This document shows positions 1 to 8,993 of a DNA stretch of 64,000 nucleotides, piece after piece. The DNA is from an uncultured Croceitalea sp. (GTDB lineage: Bacteria; Bacteroidota; Bacteroidia; Flavobacteriales; Flavobacteriaceae). The position numbers and the translations under genes were made by a program. Position 1 is the stretch's first letter. Every line of letters begins with the position of its first letter. A model generated the notes under the pieces. It was not told the DNA's origin. It worked only from the letters and a program-made list of their open reading frames with translations, and did no database searches. The stretch lies in NCBI GenBank assembly GCA_947499565.1, contig CANMOV010000002.1, positions 372,001 to 436,000 on the forward strand, given 5' to 3'.

Positions 1-573
1 AGAGTTGGTATCAACAATTGCAAAAATTGGGATTTTCAATTTTTGTGCTTCTTTAACGGCAATGTGCTCACGCATCGTATCAACAATAAAAATTGCACCA
101 GGTAAACGTGTCATTTCAGAAATTGAACCCAGGTTCTTTTCTAGTTTAGCACGCAAACGGTCCACTTGCAAACGTTCTTTTTTAGACAGGGTTAAAAAAG
201 TACCGTCTTTTTTCATACGATCAATCGCAGCCATTTTCTTAACTGCTTTACGAATGGTAACAAAGTTAGTTAACATACCACCTGGCCATCTTTCTGTGAT
301 GTATGGCATATTTACATTAGCAACTTTTTCAGCAACAATATCTTTTGCTTGTTTCTTAGTTGCTACGAAAAGGATTTTTCTTCCAGACGCTGCAATTTTC
401 TTTAAGGCCTCATTAGCCTCATCTAATTTTGCAACTGTTTTGTAAAGATTGATAACGTGAATACCGTTACGCTCCATGTAGATGTAAGGAGCCATATTCG
501 GATTCCACTTTCTTGTAAGGTGTCCAAAATGCACACCTGCTTCTAATAATTGTTTTACTTCGACTTTCGCCAT
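1..573 (-). CDS. rpsB: 30S ribosomal protein S2 (3' end beyond window)
   Basis: Ribosomal protein S2 of the small subunit, needed for S1/mRNA engagement. The 191 visible codons start at the ATG at 573 (MAKVEVKQLLEAGVHFGH) and include the family signatures GVHFGHLTRKWNPNM, RWPGGMLTNF and the LPGAIFIVDT block. The frame is open to base 1, so only the C-terminus is missing (the family is usually about 230-260 aa). It lies downstream of rplM-rpsI on the same strand but is separated by a terminator-like hairpin and about 220 nt that may form a structured leader. In most bacteria tsf follows; that part is outside the window. Confidence 0.97.
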   Translation of the reverse strand, partial: MAKVEVKQLLEAGVHFGHLTRKWNPNMAPYIYMERNGIHVINLYKTVAKLDEANEALKKIAASGRKILFVATKKQAKDIVAEKVANVNMPYITERWPGGMLTNFVTIRKAVKKMAAIDRMKKDGTFLTLSKKERLQVDRLRAKLEKNLGSISEMTRLPGAIFIVDTMREHIAVKEAQKLKIPIFAIVDTNS

Positions 574-790
574 TTTAAATTTAGTTTACGTTCTTTTGAA
601 TTAGCAATGATAAAGTGGTATCCAAAACTTAGTTAAGGAAGCCTTCACCATTTAGATGCTAAACTAACTGCGCCCTAAATTAATTTCAGGGTCTCCAGAA
701 ACCGCTATGATTTTTCAACTGCGGCTATTTTTAATTGTTTCTACCATTAGGTAAAAACTTTCAATGAACTTTGTTAGAAAATATAATAAA
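574..790 (-). promoter_or_regulatory. possible structured 5' leader of rpsB
   Basis: About 217 nt lie between the rpsI terminator and the rpsB start. In the mRNA sense the stretch can form two small hairpins: AGCCGC pairing with GCGGTT (plus-strand 700-726) and CCCT pairing with AGGG (673-691). rpsB leaders act as autoregulatory sites in other phyla. No clear TAnnTTTG promoter was found here, so the leader and its function are inference. Confidence 0.35.
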
Positions 791-811
791 GGCATCCTGG
801 AAAAGGATGCC
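791..811 (-). terminator. terminator-like hairpin after rpsI
   Basis: The perfect inverted repeat GGCATCCT/AGGATGCC has a 5-nt loop and, on the minus strand, is followed by a T-rich tract. It lies 13 nt beyond the rpsI stop and probably ends or attenuates the rplM-rpsI transcript before rpsB. Confidence 0.7.
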
Positions 812-824
812 ATATAATTTGTGA

Positions 825-1211
825 TTAACGTTTTGAGAATTGGAATTTCTTACGAGCTTTCTTCTGACCAAATTTCTTACGCTCTACCATTCTTGGGTCT
901 CTAGTTAACAAACCTTCTGGCTTCAGTATTAATCTGTTCTCAGCATCTATTTCGCACATTACTCTTGACAATGCTAAACGAACAGCTTCTGCCTGACCAG
1001 TGATTCCGCCACCGTATACATTTACTTTAACATCATAGTTTCCTTCAGTTTCAGTAAGTGTAAAAGGTTGTTTTACTTTATATTGTAAAGTAGCTGTAGA
1101 AAAATAGTCTTCTAGCTTTCTTTTATTAACGGTAATGTTTCCTTTTCCTTCAGAAACATATACACGAGCTACAGCTGTTTTTCTTCTTCCGATTTTATGA
1201 ATAACGTCCAT
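825..1211 (-). CDS. rpsI: 30S ribosomal protein S9
   Basis: 128-aa ribosomal protein S9, normal length for the family. Visible signatures are the N-terminal IGRRKTAVARVY, the central GGGITGQAEAVRLALSR, and the basic tail ending in SKR, which reaches toward the P-site tRNA. Its ATG follows the rplM stop with no gap (TAGATG), so the two are cotranscribed and probably translationally coupled, as is usual for the rplM-rpsI pair. A terminator-like hairpin follows. Confidence 0.97.
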   Translation of the reverse strand: MDVIHKIGRRKTAVARVYVSEGKGNITVNKRKLEDYFSTATLQYKVKQPFTLTETEGNYDVKVNVYGGGITGQAEAVRLALSRVMCEIDAENRLILKPEGLLTRDPRMVERKKFGQKKARKKFQFSKR

Positions 1212-1667
1212 CTATTTGTAGTCGTTTAAGTTAATTGCTTTAGGTTTTTGAGCTTCTTGCCCGTGCTCAGCACCAGCATATACCTTTAGGTTTCTAAATA
1301 AATCAGCACCTAATTTGTTTTTAGGAAGCATTCCCTTAACAGATTTTTCAATAATTCTTTCGGGTTGTTTCTCTAATAACTGAGAAGCACTAGTTGAACG
1401 TTGACCGCCTGGATAACCAGTATATCTTAAATAGGTTTTATCTTCCCATTTGTTACCGCTCATTTGAATTTTCTCTGCGTTGATAACAACTACATTGTCA
1501 CCACAATCTACATGAGGAGTAAAGTTTGGCTTGTACTTTCCTCTTAGTATTTTGGCGACTTTAGAAGCCAATCTACCTAATGTCTGTCCTTCAGCATCAA
1601 CCAATACCCATTGCTTATCAACAGTAGACTTATTGGCAGAAATAGTTTTATAACTTAATGTATCCAC
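1212..1667 (-). CDS. rplM: 50S ribosomal protein L13, GTG start
   Basis: 151-aa L13, a large-subunit assembly protein. The family core is present: WVLVDAEGQTLGRLAS, GDNVVVINAEKI, YLRYTGYPGG and VKGMLPKNKLG. The longest open frame begins at 1745, but that start sits inside the promoter (-33 element 1743-1745, -7 element 1716-1723) and would add 26 atypical residues. The GTG at 1667 gives the N-terminus expected for flavobacterial L13 (VDTLSYKTISANK) and was chosen. First gene of the rplM-rpsI unit. Confidence 0.95.
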   Translation of the reverse strand: MDTLSYKTISANKSTVDKQWVLVDAEGQTLGRLASKVAKILRGKYKPNFTPHVDCGDNVVVINAEKIQMSGNKWEDKTYLRYTGYPGGQRSTSASQLLEKQPERIIEKSVKGMLPKNKLGADLFRNLKVYAGAEHGQEAQKPKAINLNDYK

Positions 1668-1715
1668 TTCTCTAAAAAGTATTAAATTTTGTAATCGTTC
1701 CCAAATAATGGGGTG

Positions 1716-1745
1716 CAAATGTACAATTATTAGATTGAATTGCAA
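1716..1745 (-). promoter_or_regulatory. Bacteroidetes-type promoter for rplM-rpsI
   Basis: On the minus strand, TTG (1743-1745) and TACATTTG (1716-1723) are separated by 19 nt, matching the Bacteroidetes consensus TTG-N17-23-TAnnTTTG. It leaves a leader of roughly 40 nt before the GTG start and rules out the longer rplM frame. Confidence 0.8.
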
Positions 1746-1906
1746 ATGGTTGGGAAAGAATATTTTTTAATTTTTTGAATCATAAAAATGTATTGGAAAA
1801 AGAGGGAAAAAGGAATTTGTTAAAAAAAGATTAAAAATTGTTTTTACTGTAACTGTTCAGGATTAGGTGAGTCTTTACTACACATCTAATCAAAAAACAA
1901 AACATT

Positions 1907-4573
1907 GTGAGAAATCCAACCTTTCTTCTTGCTTTAGTTCTGTCCTCTTGTTTTTTAACTGCTCAAGAAGAAACAGAACAAGCACAGGACACTACAGGAA
2001 TAGTACCAAAAAAGATTTACGTTACAAATCATGTTGGTTCCGAACCATCGCCAACAATTGATGGTTTGTTGAATGATGAAGTTTGGAACAAAGTAGAATG
2101 GACTGGAGACTATATTGAAAATCAGCCCGATGAGAATACGCCTCCCAGCTATCAAACAAAATTTAAAATTGTCTATGATGATAAGAACCTATATATAGGT
2201 GTACGTTGTTATGATGCTGAACCAGATAAAATAATTAAAAGGCTATCCAGAAGAGATGGTTTTGAAGGAGATTGGGTAGAGTTTAATATAGATAGCTATC
2301 ATGATAAACGTACCGCATTTTCATTTACTGTTACTGCTGCCGGTGTAAAAGGCGATGAATTTATTTCAAACAATGGGAACAACTGGGATGGTAGTTGGAA
2401 TCCTATTTGGTATACTAAAACCAATATTGATAATGAAGGGTGGACGGCTGAGTTGCGCATTCCTTTAAGTCAATTAAAGTTTGGAAGTTCGGAAAACCAA
2501 GTTTGGGGCTTACAGTCTACAAGAAGATTCTTTAGAGCAGAAGAAAGGTCCCTGTGGCAGCGCAAGCCAATAGATCAGCCAGGTTGGGTAAGTGAGTTCG
2601 GCGAATTGCATGGGCTTAAGAATATAGAGCCGCAAAAGCAACTTGAAATTCAACCGTATATGGTAGCTAGTGGTGAAACCTACGAAGCCGAAGTTGGAAA
2701 TCCTTTTAGAGATGGTGATGAAACAAATTTAGCTGTTGGTTTAGATGCTAAAATTGGAATTACTAACGATCTAACTTTAGACTTAACGGTAAATCCAGAT
2801 TTTGGACAAGTTGAAGCTGACCCCTCAGCAATTGCACTTGATGGATTTCAAATTTTCTTTAGAGAGCAGCGTCCATTTTTTGTAGAAAACAAGAATATTT
2901 TTGATTTTAATGTTTCTAGATCTCAAGCTGGTAATACTTTTGGGTCAGACAACGTTTTTTACTCAAGGAGGATAGGTAGAAGTCCCCAAGGCTTCCCTGA
3001 TACTAGTGATGGAGAGTTTGTTGAGATTCCTGACAATACCCAAATTATAGGTGCTGCAAAGTTTAGTGGTAAAACAAAAGATGGCTGGGCCATTGGAGTT
3101 TTGGAAAGTGTAACCGCTAAAAAATACGCAACAATCGATAATAATGGAGAGAGAAGAAGAGAGGTGGTTGAACCTTTGACCAACTATTTTGTTGGACGGG
3201 CTCAAAAAGATTTTAATGATCGCAATTCATTTATAGGAGGGGTTTTTACCGCTACCAACAGAGATGATTTGACTGAAGGTCTTAATTTTCTTCATAAATC
3301 AGCTTACACAGGCGGATTAGATTTTAAACATCAGTGGAATAATAGGGATTGGTATTTTGGAGGCAATGTAATTTTAAGCCATGTAGAAGGTAGTGAAGAG
3401 GCAATACAAAATACCCAACAATCCATTACTAGGTTATTTCAAAGAGTTGATGCGGACCACGTTGAAGTTGATGAAGATAAAACAGCATTAACAGGTTCTG
3501 GTGGTAACCTTCAAATTGGGAAAATAGGCAATGGCCACTGGCGTTTTGAGAGTGGAGGAACTTGGCGTTCTCCGGAGTTGGAGCTAAATGATATAGGTTT
3601 TCAACGGCAGGCAGATGATATTCGTCATTATACATGGGTGGGATATCAGACTTTAAAACCAGATAGTACCTTTAGAAGGGTGGGGATAAATTATAATCAT
3701 TGGAGCGCGTGGGATTTTGCAGGCAATCATAATGAACTTCGATTTAATACGAATTCATGGCAGAATTGGGCAAACAATTGGTTTTCAAATGTTGGATTTA
3801 ATTACGCCCCTGTTAGATACTCAAATTTCGCTTTACGCGGTGGGCCAAGATTGCGCTTAACCCCAGAAGTTACCTTTTGGAATAGTGTTGGTACAGATGG
3901 GCGTAAAAAAATGAGATTTAATTTCTTTCATAATGGACGTAAGGCACTGGACAATTCTATTCGAAGATATTATGTTGAATTTGGGTTTAGATACCAACCT
4001 ATAGATGCCTTAAGGATATCAGTATTTCCAGAATATAGTATTAACAATGATAAGCTTCAATATATAAGTAATATTGATACTGATGACGGGGTTCGTTATT
4101 TGAATGGGCAAATTGAACAAAGGACTTTAAGTATGTCCGTTCGATTGAATTTTAACATCAATCCTAACCTAACAGTACAATATTGGGGACAACCTTTTAT
4201 TTCAAGAGGGCGTTATTCCAATTTTAAACATGTTACCAATGCTACGGCAAAGAATTTTGAGGATCGTTTTTTGCAGTATAATACTAATCAAATTTCATTT
4301 GCGGATGATTCTTACAGTGTTGATGAAAATTTAGATGGGGTAACGGATTTTAGTTTTGGAAACCCTGATTTTTCTTTTGTGCAGTTTCGGTCAAATTTGG
4401 TGGTTCGTTGGGAGTATATCCCAGGCTCTGAAATCTTCCTAGTATGGTCCCAAGACGTATCGCAATCGGGCAATCCAAGTGAAGGACTTCTTACTAGCTT
4501 AAACGATAATATTTTTGGACAAAAACCACAGAATATCTTTCTGTTGAAGGCAACATATAGATTCGTGTTTTAA
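1907..4573 (+). CDS. DUF5916 outer-membrane protein with CBM9-like domain (copy 1)
   Basis: 888-codon protein with a GTG start and a signal peptide (about 1-20, ending near FLTAQ). Residues about 45-230 resemble the carbohydrate-binding family 9 fold (IDGLLNDEVW, YDDKNLYIGVRCYD, WTAELRIPLSQLKFG). The rest matches DUF5916, with the block DLTVNPDFGQVEADP, many alternating beta strands and a C-terminal phenylalanine, as in outer-membrane beta-barrels. The substrate is unknown; a role in surface binding or uptake is inference. It is followed by its own terminator and by a close paralogue in the same orientation, so this is a tandem duplication with divergence. No ATG fits the start; GTG at 1907 directly precedes the signal peptide. 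Confidence 0.85.
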   Translation: MRNPTFLLALVLSSCFLTAQEETEQAQDTTGIVPKKIYVTNHVGSEPSPTIDGLLNDEVWNKVEWTGDYIENQPDENTPPSYQTKFKIVYDDKNLYIGVRCYDAEPDKIIKRLSRRDGFEGDWVEFNIDSYHDKRTAFSFTVTAAGVKGDEFISNNGNNWDGSWNPIWYTKTNIDNEGWTAELRIPLSQLKFGSSENQVWGLQSTRRFFRAEERSLWQRKPIDQPGWVSEFGELHGLKNIEPQKQLEIQPYMVASGETYEAEVGNPFRDGDETNLAVGLDAKIGITNDLTLDLTVNPDFGQVEADPSAIALDGFQIFFREQRPFFVENKNIFDFNVSRSQAGNTFGSDNVFYSRRIGRSPQGFPDTSDGEFVEIPDNTQIIGAAKFSGKTKDGWAIGVLESVTAKKYATIDNNGERRREVVEPLTNYFVGRAQKDFNDRNSFIGGVFTATNRDDLTEGLNFLHKSAYTGGLDFKHQWNNRDWYFGGNVILSHVEGSEEAIQNTQQSITRLFQRVDADHVEVDEDKTALTGSGGNLQIGKIGNGHWRFESGGTWRSPELELNDIGFQRQADDIRHYTWVGYQTLKPDSTFRRVGINYNHWSAWDFAGNHNELRFNTNSWQNWANNWFSNVGFNYAPVRYSNFALRGGPRLRLTPEVTFWNSVGTDGRKKMRFNFFHNGRKALDNSIRRYYVEFGFRYQPIDALRISVFPEYSINNDKLQYISNIDTDDGVRYLNGQIEQRTLSMSVRLNFNINPNLTVQYWGQPFISRGRYSNFKHVTNATAKNFEDRFLQYNTNQISFADDSYSVDENLDGVTDFSFGNPDFSFVQFRSNLVVRWEYIPGSEIFLVWSQDVSQSGNPSEGLLTSLNDNIFGQKPQNIFLLKATYRFVF

Positions 4574-4602
4574 CAGTAATAGTGTTAATTAAAATTTAAA
4601 CT

Positions 4603-4634
4603 AAGGGCTCCAATCATGGAAGCCCTTTATTTTT
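4603..4634 (+). terminator. terminator between the DUF5916 paralogues
   Basis: AGGGCT (4604-4609) pairs with AGCCCT (4621-4626) and is followed by TTATTTTT. It separates transcription of the two tandem copies. Confidence 0.7.
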
Positions 4635-4665
4635 GAGTATTCATCAAGCCAGACCAATTTTTATT

Positions 4666-7290
4666 ATGCAAAAAACGTTCGTAGTAGTTTTTGCTTTTTG
4701 CACTTTTTTTTGTGTAAAAGCGCAAGATTCAATCCCTACAGTTCCTAAACTTATTTATACAACTGAACCCCTAAAAGATAATGTTGTGCCTGTTATAGAT
4801 GGCACAGTAGATGACCAAGCTTGGGGTTTGGTAGATTGGTCTAGCGAGTTTATTGAGAGAGAACCAGATGAGAATACCCCACCAAGCGAACAATCAAAAT
4901 TCAAAATTCTTTATGACGATAAGTTTCTATATGTCGCCTATAGATGTTATGATTCCAATCCAGAAAAAATAGAAAAACGCTTATCTCGGCGAGATGGTTT
5001 TGCAGGAGATAGAATGGCTATAATTATTGACAGCTATCATGATAAAAGAACAGCATTTTCTTTTACAACCACAGCTGCAGGTGTAAAAGGTGATGAATTT
5101 GTCTCTCAGAATGGAGATAATTGGGACGATAGTTGGAATCCTATTTGGTACACCGCATCAAATATAGATAGCGAAGGATGGACAGCTGAAGCTAAGATTC
5201 CTTTCAGTCAATTAAAGTTTGGAAAAGCAAAAGAACAGATTTGGGGATTACAAGTAACGCGCCTATTTTTTAGAGAACAGGAACGCTCCGTTTGGCAACG
5301 AGTGCCTCAAGATGCTCCTGGTTTTATAAGCGAATTTGGTGAGCTTCATGGACTTATAGATATTGAACCACAAAAACAGTTAGAGATACAGCCATTTTTA
5401 GTTAAACAGTATGATACCTATCCTGCTGAAACTGGCAATCCATTTAGGGATGGAACAGATTTTAGATTAAATGGCGGGTTAGATGCTAAAATTGGAATTA
5501 CCAATGACTTAACCTTGGATCTTACTGTAAATCCAGATTTTGGTCAGGTTGAGGCAGATCCTGGAGCAATAGCTCTTGACGGGTTTCAAATATTTTTTCA
5601 AGAGCAACGTCCATTTTTTGTGGAGAATAAGAACATTTTTGATTACGAATTTGCGAATGGCAATGATAATGTTTTTTATAGCCGTCGTATTGGTAGAAGT
5701 CCACAAGGCTTTCCAAGTTTAAACGACGGAGAATTTGTAGATGTTCCCAATAATACTACCATTTTAGGAGCAGCTAAGTTCTCAGGAAAAACAAAAAATG
5801 GATGGTCCATTGGATTGTTAGAAAGTGTTACTGGTAAGATGTTTGCGGAAATAGATAATAATGGACAACGCAGGGAAGAATTGGTAGAGCCTTTTACCAA
5901 TTACTTAGTTGGGAGATTGCAAAAAGACTTTAATGAACGTAACTCTTTTATAGGAGGAATTTTTACCGCTACCAATCGCAAATTGGAAGCTAATCTAGAG
6001 TTTTTGCATAAAGCGGCATATTCTGGAGGTATAGATTTTCGTCACAGCTGGAAAAATCGAAATTACTTTATAGAAGGTAATATTGTAACAAGTCATGTTA
6101 CCGGAAGCCCAGAAGCAATTTTAAGAACACAAGAAAGTCTTACACACTTATTTCAACGTACGGATGCGAGTCATGTAGAAGTTGATCCAAATAGAACATC
6201 GCTAACAGGTACTGGGGGTAAGATAAATTTTGGAAAAGTTGGTGGAGGTAATTGGCGTTATGAGACTGGGGGATTCTGGCGCTCTCCAGGGTTAGAGTTG
6301 AATGATGTTGGTTTTTTAAGGCAAGCGGATGATATTAGACAATTTGCTAATCTTCAATACCGCTTTTTAAAGCCCACTAAACTTTTACGCACAGCTAATT
6401 TGAGTGTTAGGCAGAGTAGTGCTTTTGATTTTGAAGGCAATTACAATAGAATTCAATATGATTTTAGAGGTTTTATCAATTACGCTAATAATTGGTTTAC
6501 GGAAGGTGGCGCAACCCATAAGCCTCGCATATTTACGAATACGACATTACGTGGGGGGCCTCGCTGGCGTTTTTCAGAAGAGAACTTTTATTTTGTTTTT
6601 GCCGGTACTGATAGAAGTAAAAAGTTTAATGCTACTGTAGGGTATGTAAACAGCCAGGCCAAGCAAGATAATTTTTCCTTAGTTAGATATGTATTGCGAA
6701 CACGGTATCAACCATTTGATGCTTTTAGTCTTTCCCTAAACTTTGAATATGAAGAAAACCCCAGCAAAACACAATATATAACTGAAAGAGACTTTTCTGG
6801 AACACCTCGTTATATTTTAGGGGAAATAGATCAAAGGACTTTTATTACCACACTTCGTTTTAATTATAGTATTAATCCAAATTTGAGTATTCAATTTTAT
6901 GGACAGCCTTTTATTTCGAGAGGAACCTATACCAACTTTAATTTTGTAAATAATTCTATTGCCAAAGATTTATCAGAACGTATAACAATTTACAATCCAA
7001 ATCAAATTTCGCAATCAGTAGAAGGTAATTTTCTTATTGACGAAGATTTAGACGCAAATACGGATTATGAGTTTGATAACCCCGATTTTTCATTCGTTCA
7101 ATTTAGATCTAATTTGGTGATGCGATGGGAATATATACCTGGATCAGAGGTTTTTCTAGTATGGTCTCAAGGAGTTACTGGATTGGGTGACCCAGCTGAT
7201 TCTTTAGGGCGCACTTTAGATAATCAAATTTTTGGTCAGAAGAGAGATAATACATTTTTGCTTAAAGCTACTTACCGATTTGTCTTATAG
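4666..7290 (+). CDS. DUF5916 outer-membrane protein with CBM9-like domain (copy 2)
   Basis: 874-aa paralogue of the preceding gene. The chosen ATG at 4666 starts directly with a signal peptide (MQKTFVVVFAFCTFFCVKAQ); the longer frame from TTG 4633 would begin inside the upstream terminator. The CBM9-like domain (about 40-225) and the DUF5916 barrel share long blocks with copy 1, including DLTVNPDFGQVEADP, EQRPFFVENKNIFD and YIPGSE.FLVWSQ near the end. It ends LLKATYRFVL, where copy 1 ends in phenylalanine. Differences are spread along the whole length rather than clustered, consistent with an old duplication. The ligand is unknown. Confidence 0.85.
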   Translation: MQKTFVVVFAFCTFFCVKAQDSIPTVPKLIYTTEPLKDNVVPVIDGTVDDQAWGLVDWSSEFIEREPDENTPPSEQSKFKILYDDKFLYVAYRCYDSNPEKIEKRLSRRDGFAGDRMAIIIDSYHDKRTAFSFTTTAAGVKGDEFVSQNGDNWDDSWNPIWYTASNIDSEGWTAEAKIPFSQLKFGKAKEQIWGLQVTRLFFREQERSVWQRVPQDAPGFISEFGELHGLIDIEPQKQLEIQPFLVKQYDTYPAETGNPFRDGTDFRLNGGLDAKIGITNDLTLDLTVNPDFGQVEADPGAIALDGFQIFFQEQRPFFVENKNIFDYEFANGNDNVFYSRRIGRSPQGFPSLNDGEFVDVPNNTTILGAAKFSGKTKNGWSIGLLESVTGKMFAEIDNNGQRREELVEPFTNYLVGRLQKDFNERNSFIGGIFTATNRKLEANLEFLHKAAYSGGIDFRHSWKNRNYFIEGNIVTSHVTGSPEAILRTQESLTHLFQRTDASHVEVDPNRTSLTGTGGKINFGKVGGGNWRYETGGFWRSPGLELNDVGFLRQADDIRQFANLQYRFLKPTKLLRTANLSVRQSSAFDFEGNYNRIQYDFRGFINYANNWFTEGGATHKPRIFTNTTLRGGPRWRFSEENFYFVFAGTDRSKKFNATVGYVNSQAKQDNFSLVRYVLRTRYQPFDAFSLSLNFEYEENPSKTQYITERDFSGTPRYILGEIDQRTFITTLRFNYSINPNLSIQFYGQPFISRGTYTNFNFVNNSIAKDLSERITIYNPNQISQSVEGNFLIDEDLDANTDYEFDNPDFSFVQFRSNLVMRWEYIPGSEVFLVWSQGVTGLGDPADSLGRTLDNQIFGQKRDNTFLLKATYRFVL

Positions 7291-7363
7291 TCAACAACTT
7301 AGCCTAATACACTATTACTTGCTTTTTTTCGTTTCTAAACCGTAAGAGTTAAAAAAATCAAAC

Positions 7364-7852
7364 ATGAAAAAAGGGATAACTGTAATTATAGTGCTATTGT
7401 TTTTGGCTGGTTGCTCAACCGATAGTGAGAATAATGAAATGCTAGAAACTTCGGCATTAGTTGGGACTTGGAATATGACCGACGTCCGTTTTGAGGAAGA
7501 CCCAAATGATACATCTTTAAATTTAGCAGATGAAATTGTAGACCAATTGGCAGATGAAAACTGTTTTCTAGTAAGTTTTACATTTAATGCTGACGGTACC
7601 GTATCTTCTGAAGATAAAGTGAATTTTATTCAGGTGAATGCTGGCCCAATGGGATTAGATATTCCTTGTCCTGAAGATAGTGTGGTAGAAACAGCGCAAT
7701 GGTCTTTGGAGGGAAATCAACTTACAATTACTGGTGACAACCAGGAAGAAACCATAACGATTCAGCTAGAAGGTAATACCTTTGTTATTGCAGGTGCTGA
7801 TATTAATGCTGAAAATTATACAGGAGCTGAAGCTGTCTTTACAAGACAATAA
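7364..7852 (+). CDS. lipocalin-like lipoprotein
   Basis: 162-aa predicted lipoprotein. The signal peptide ends in a lipobox (FLAGC, Cys17), so the mature protein is probably lipid-anchored. The remainder looks like the small lipocalin-like beta-barrel family common in Bacteroidetes: LVGTWNMTDV near the N-terminus, VSFTFNADGTVS, then W.LEGNQLTITGD and a final strand pair. The ligand is unknown. It is monocistronic, with a strong terminator just after the stop and a convergent gene beyond. Confidence 0.75.
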   Translation: MKKGITVIIVLLFLAGCSTDSENNEMLETSALVGTWNMTDVRFEEDPNDTSLNLADEIVDQLADENCFLVSFTFNADGTVSSEDKVNFIQVNAGPMGLDIPCPEDSVVETAQWSLEGNQLTITGDNQEETITIQLEGNTFVIAGADINAENYTGAEAVFTRQ

Positions 7853-7876
7853 AGCTAGCGTCGAAAAGAAGTTTTT

Positions 7877-7910
7877 AAGCTCGTTGATTTGTCAACGAGC
7901 TTTATTTTTT
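7877..7910 (+). terminator. terminator after the lipocalin-like gene
   Basis: AAGCTCGTTGA/TCAACGAGCTT, an 11-bp perfect stem with a 4-nt loop, is followed by a T-rich run. Its downstream arm overlaps the stop codon of the convergent aminotransferase gene (7902-7904). Confidence 0.85.
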
Positions 7911-8993
7911 TAGGGCCTTAATTAAGGCTTCATTTGCTTCTTGAGTACCAATAGTGATTCTTACTTTTCCTGGAGCACCAAATTGAGAAACTGGTCTTAC
8001 CATAATTCCTTTCTCCATAAGCATGTCTGTAAACTCAAATTCCGGTAGAGGAGGGTCAACAATAAAGAAATTACCTTGTGAAGGCCAGTATTTAATTCCT
8101 AGTTTAGCAAACTCATTTGCTAAATAGTTTCGCCCTTCCTGTACGGTTTTGACGGTTTTAGTAACAAAAGAAGTATCGTTTAAAGCACCTATTGCAGCTT
8201 CAATTGAGGTTATTGGGAGCAAAAAAGGTTTGTGGATTTGGCGAATATAATTTGCAATGGTTGCTGTAGCGTAGCAATATCCAATTCGTTGCCCGGCTAA
8301 GCCATAAGTTTTTGAAAAACTGTTTATTGCAACTATGTTGTGACCTGCTTTTACATAAGGAAGACCTGAAATATAATCTTTAGCATCCGCAAAATGGCGA
8401 TATACTTCATCAAACACAACAACAATATTCTTGGGAATTCGATTAAAGAAATCGTCTAGAACCGATTTTGGTATATACGTTCCAGTAGGGTTATTTGGGC
8501 TAGTTAAAAAAATGATTTTAGTTTTTTCCGTAATGCCATTCAAAATCCCTTCTATATCTAAGTCGTAACTTGGATAAAGCAAAGGAATATCTACCTGTTT
8601 TGCACCATACCATCTCGAAAAAACAGCATAGGGTAAAAAGCATGGATTAGAATAAATTACTTCATCACCCTCATTGATAAAAGCTCTAAGTAGCATATCA
8701 ATAATTTCAGAACCACTATTTCCACAAATGAATTGATCCACATTTAATTGTCCATCAAAATCTTTTACCAAAGCTTCACGCAAACGAATGTCTGTTTGAT
8801 CAGGATAAACAGCAATATTTTTTGCCGCTTTTAATAATGCTTCTGTTGCCTTAGGGGATTGTCCTAAGGGATTTTCGTTTGATGAGAGTTTATAAATTTT
8901 CTTTCCATGAGAAGCTGGAGGGTTTTTACCACCTTGATAAACTTTTTTTGGCTTTAAATGCGATTTGAATATCGATTCAATAGTATTACTCAT
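7902..8993 (-). CDS. HisC-like PLP aminotransferase, probable aromatic aminotransferase
   Basis: 363-aa fold-type I aminotransferase of the histidinol-phosphate aminotransferase family. Visible PLP residues are SPNNPTG (165-171), Asp195 in VVVFDEVYRHF and the Schiff-base Lys228 in NSFSKTYGLAGQR; the N-terminal SSNENPLG substrate loop is also typical. It is the last gene of the homogentisate operon, and its ATG overlaps the upstream stop by one base (TAATG). HisC-family enzymes often accept aromatic amino acids, so from context it more likely converts tyrosine or phenylalanine to the 2-oxo acid feeding HppD than makes histidine. No other his gene is present in the window. A dual role cannot be excluded. 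Confidence 0.85.
   Translation of the reverse strand: MSNTIESIFKSHLKPKKVYQGGKNPPASHGKKIYKLSSNENPLGQSPKATEALLKAAKNIAVYPDQTDIRLREALVKDFDGQLNVDQFICGNSGSEIIDMLLRAFINEGDEVIYSNPCFLPYAVFSRWYGAKQVDIPLLYPSYDLDIEGILNGITEKTKIIFLTSPNNPTGTYIPKSVLDDFFNRIPKNIVVVFDEVYRHFADAKDYISGLPYVKAGHNIVAINSFSKTYGLAGQRIGYCYATATIANYIRQIHKPFLLPITSIEAAIGALNDTSFVTKTVKTVQEGRNYLANEFAKLGIKYWPSQGNFFIVDPPLPEFEFTDMLMEKGIMVRPVSQFGAPGKVRITIGTQEANEALIKALKK

Noticed and set aside
1668..1745. N-terminal extension of rplM
   Set aside because: It would begin in the -33 element of the promoter and adds residues foreign to L13.
4628..4635. TATTTTTG as a promoter for the second DUF5916 gene
   Set aside because: It is the T-tract of the terminator and has no TTG at -33 spacing.
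2760..5560. Long near-repeats at 2.7 and 5.5 kb as a mobile element
   Set aside because: They are the conserved blocks of two paralogous coding regions, with no transposase or terminal repeats.
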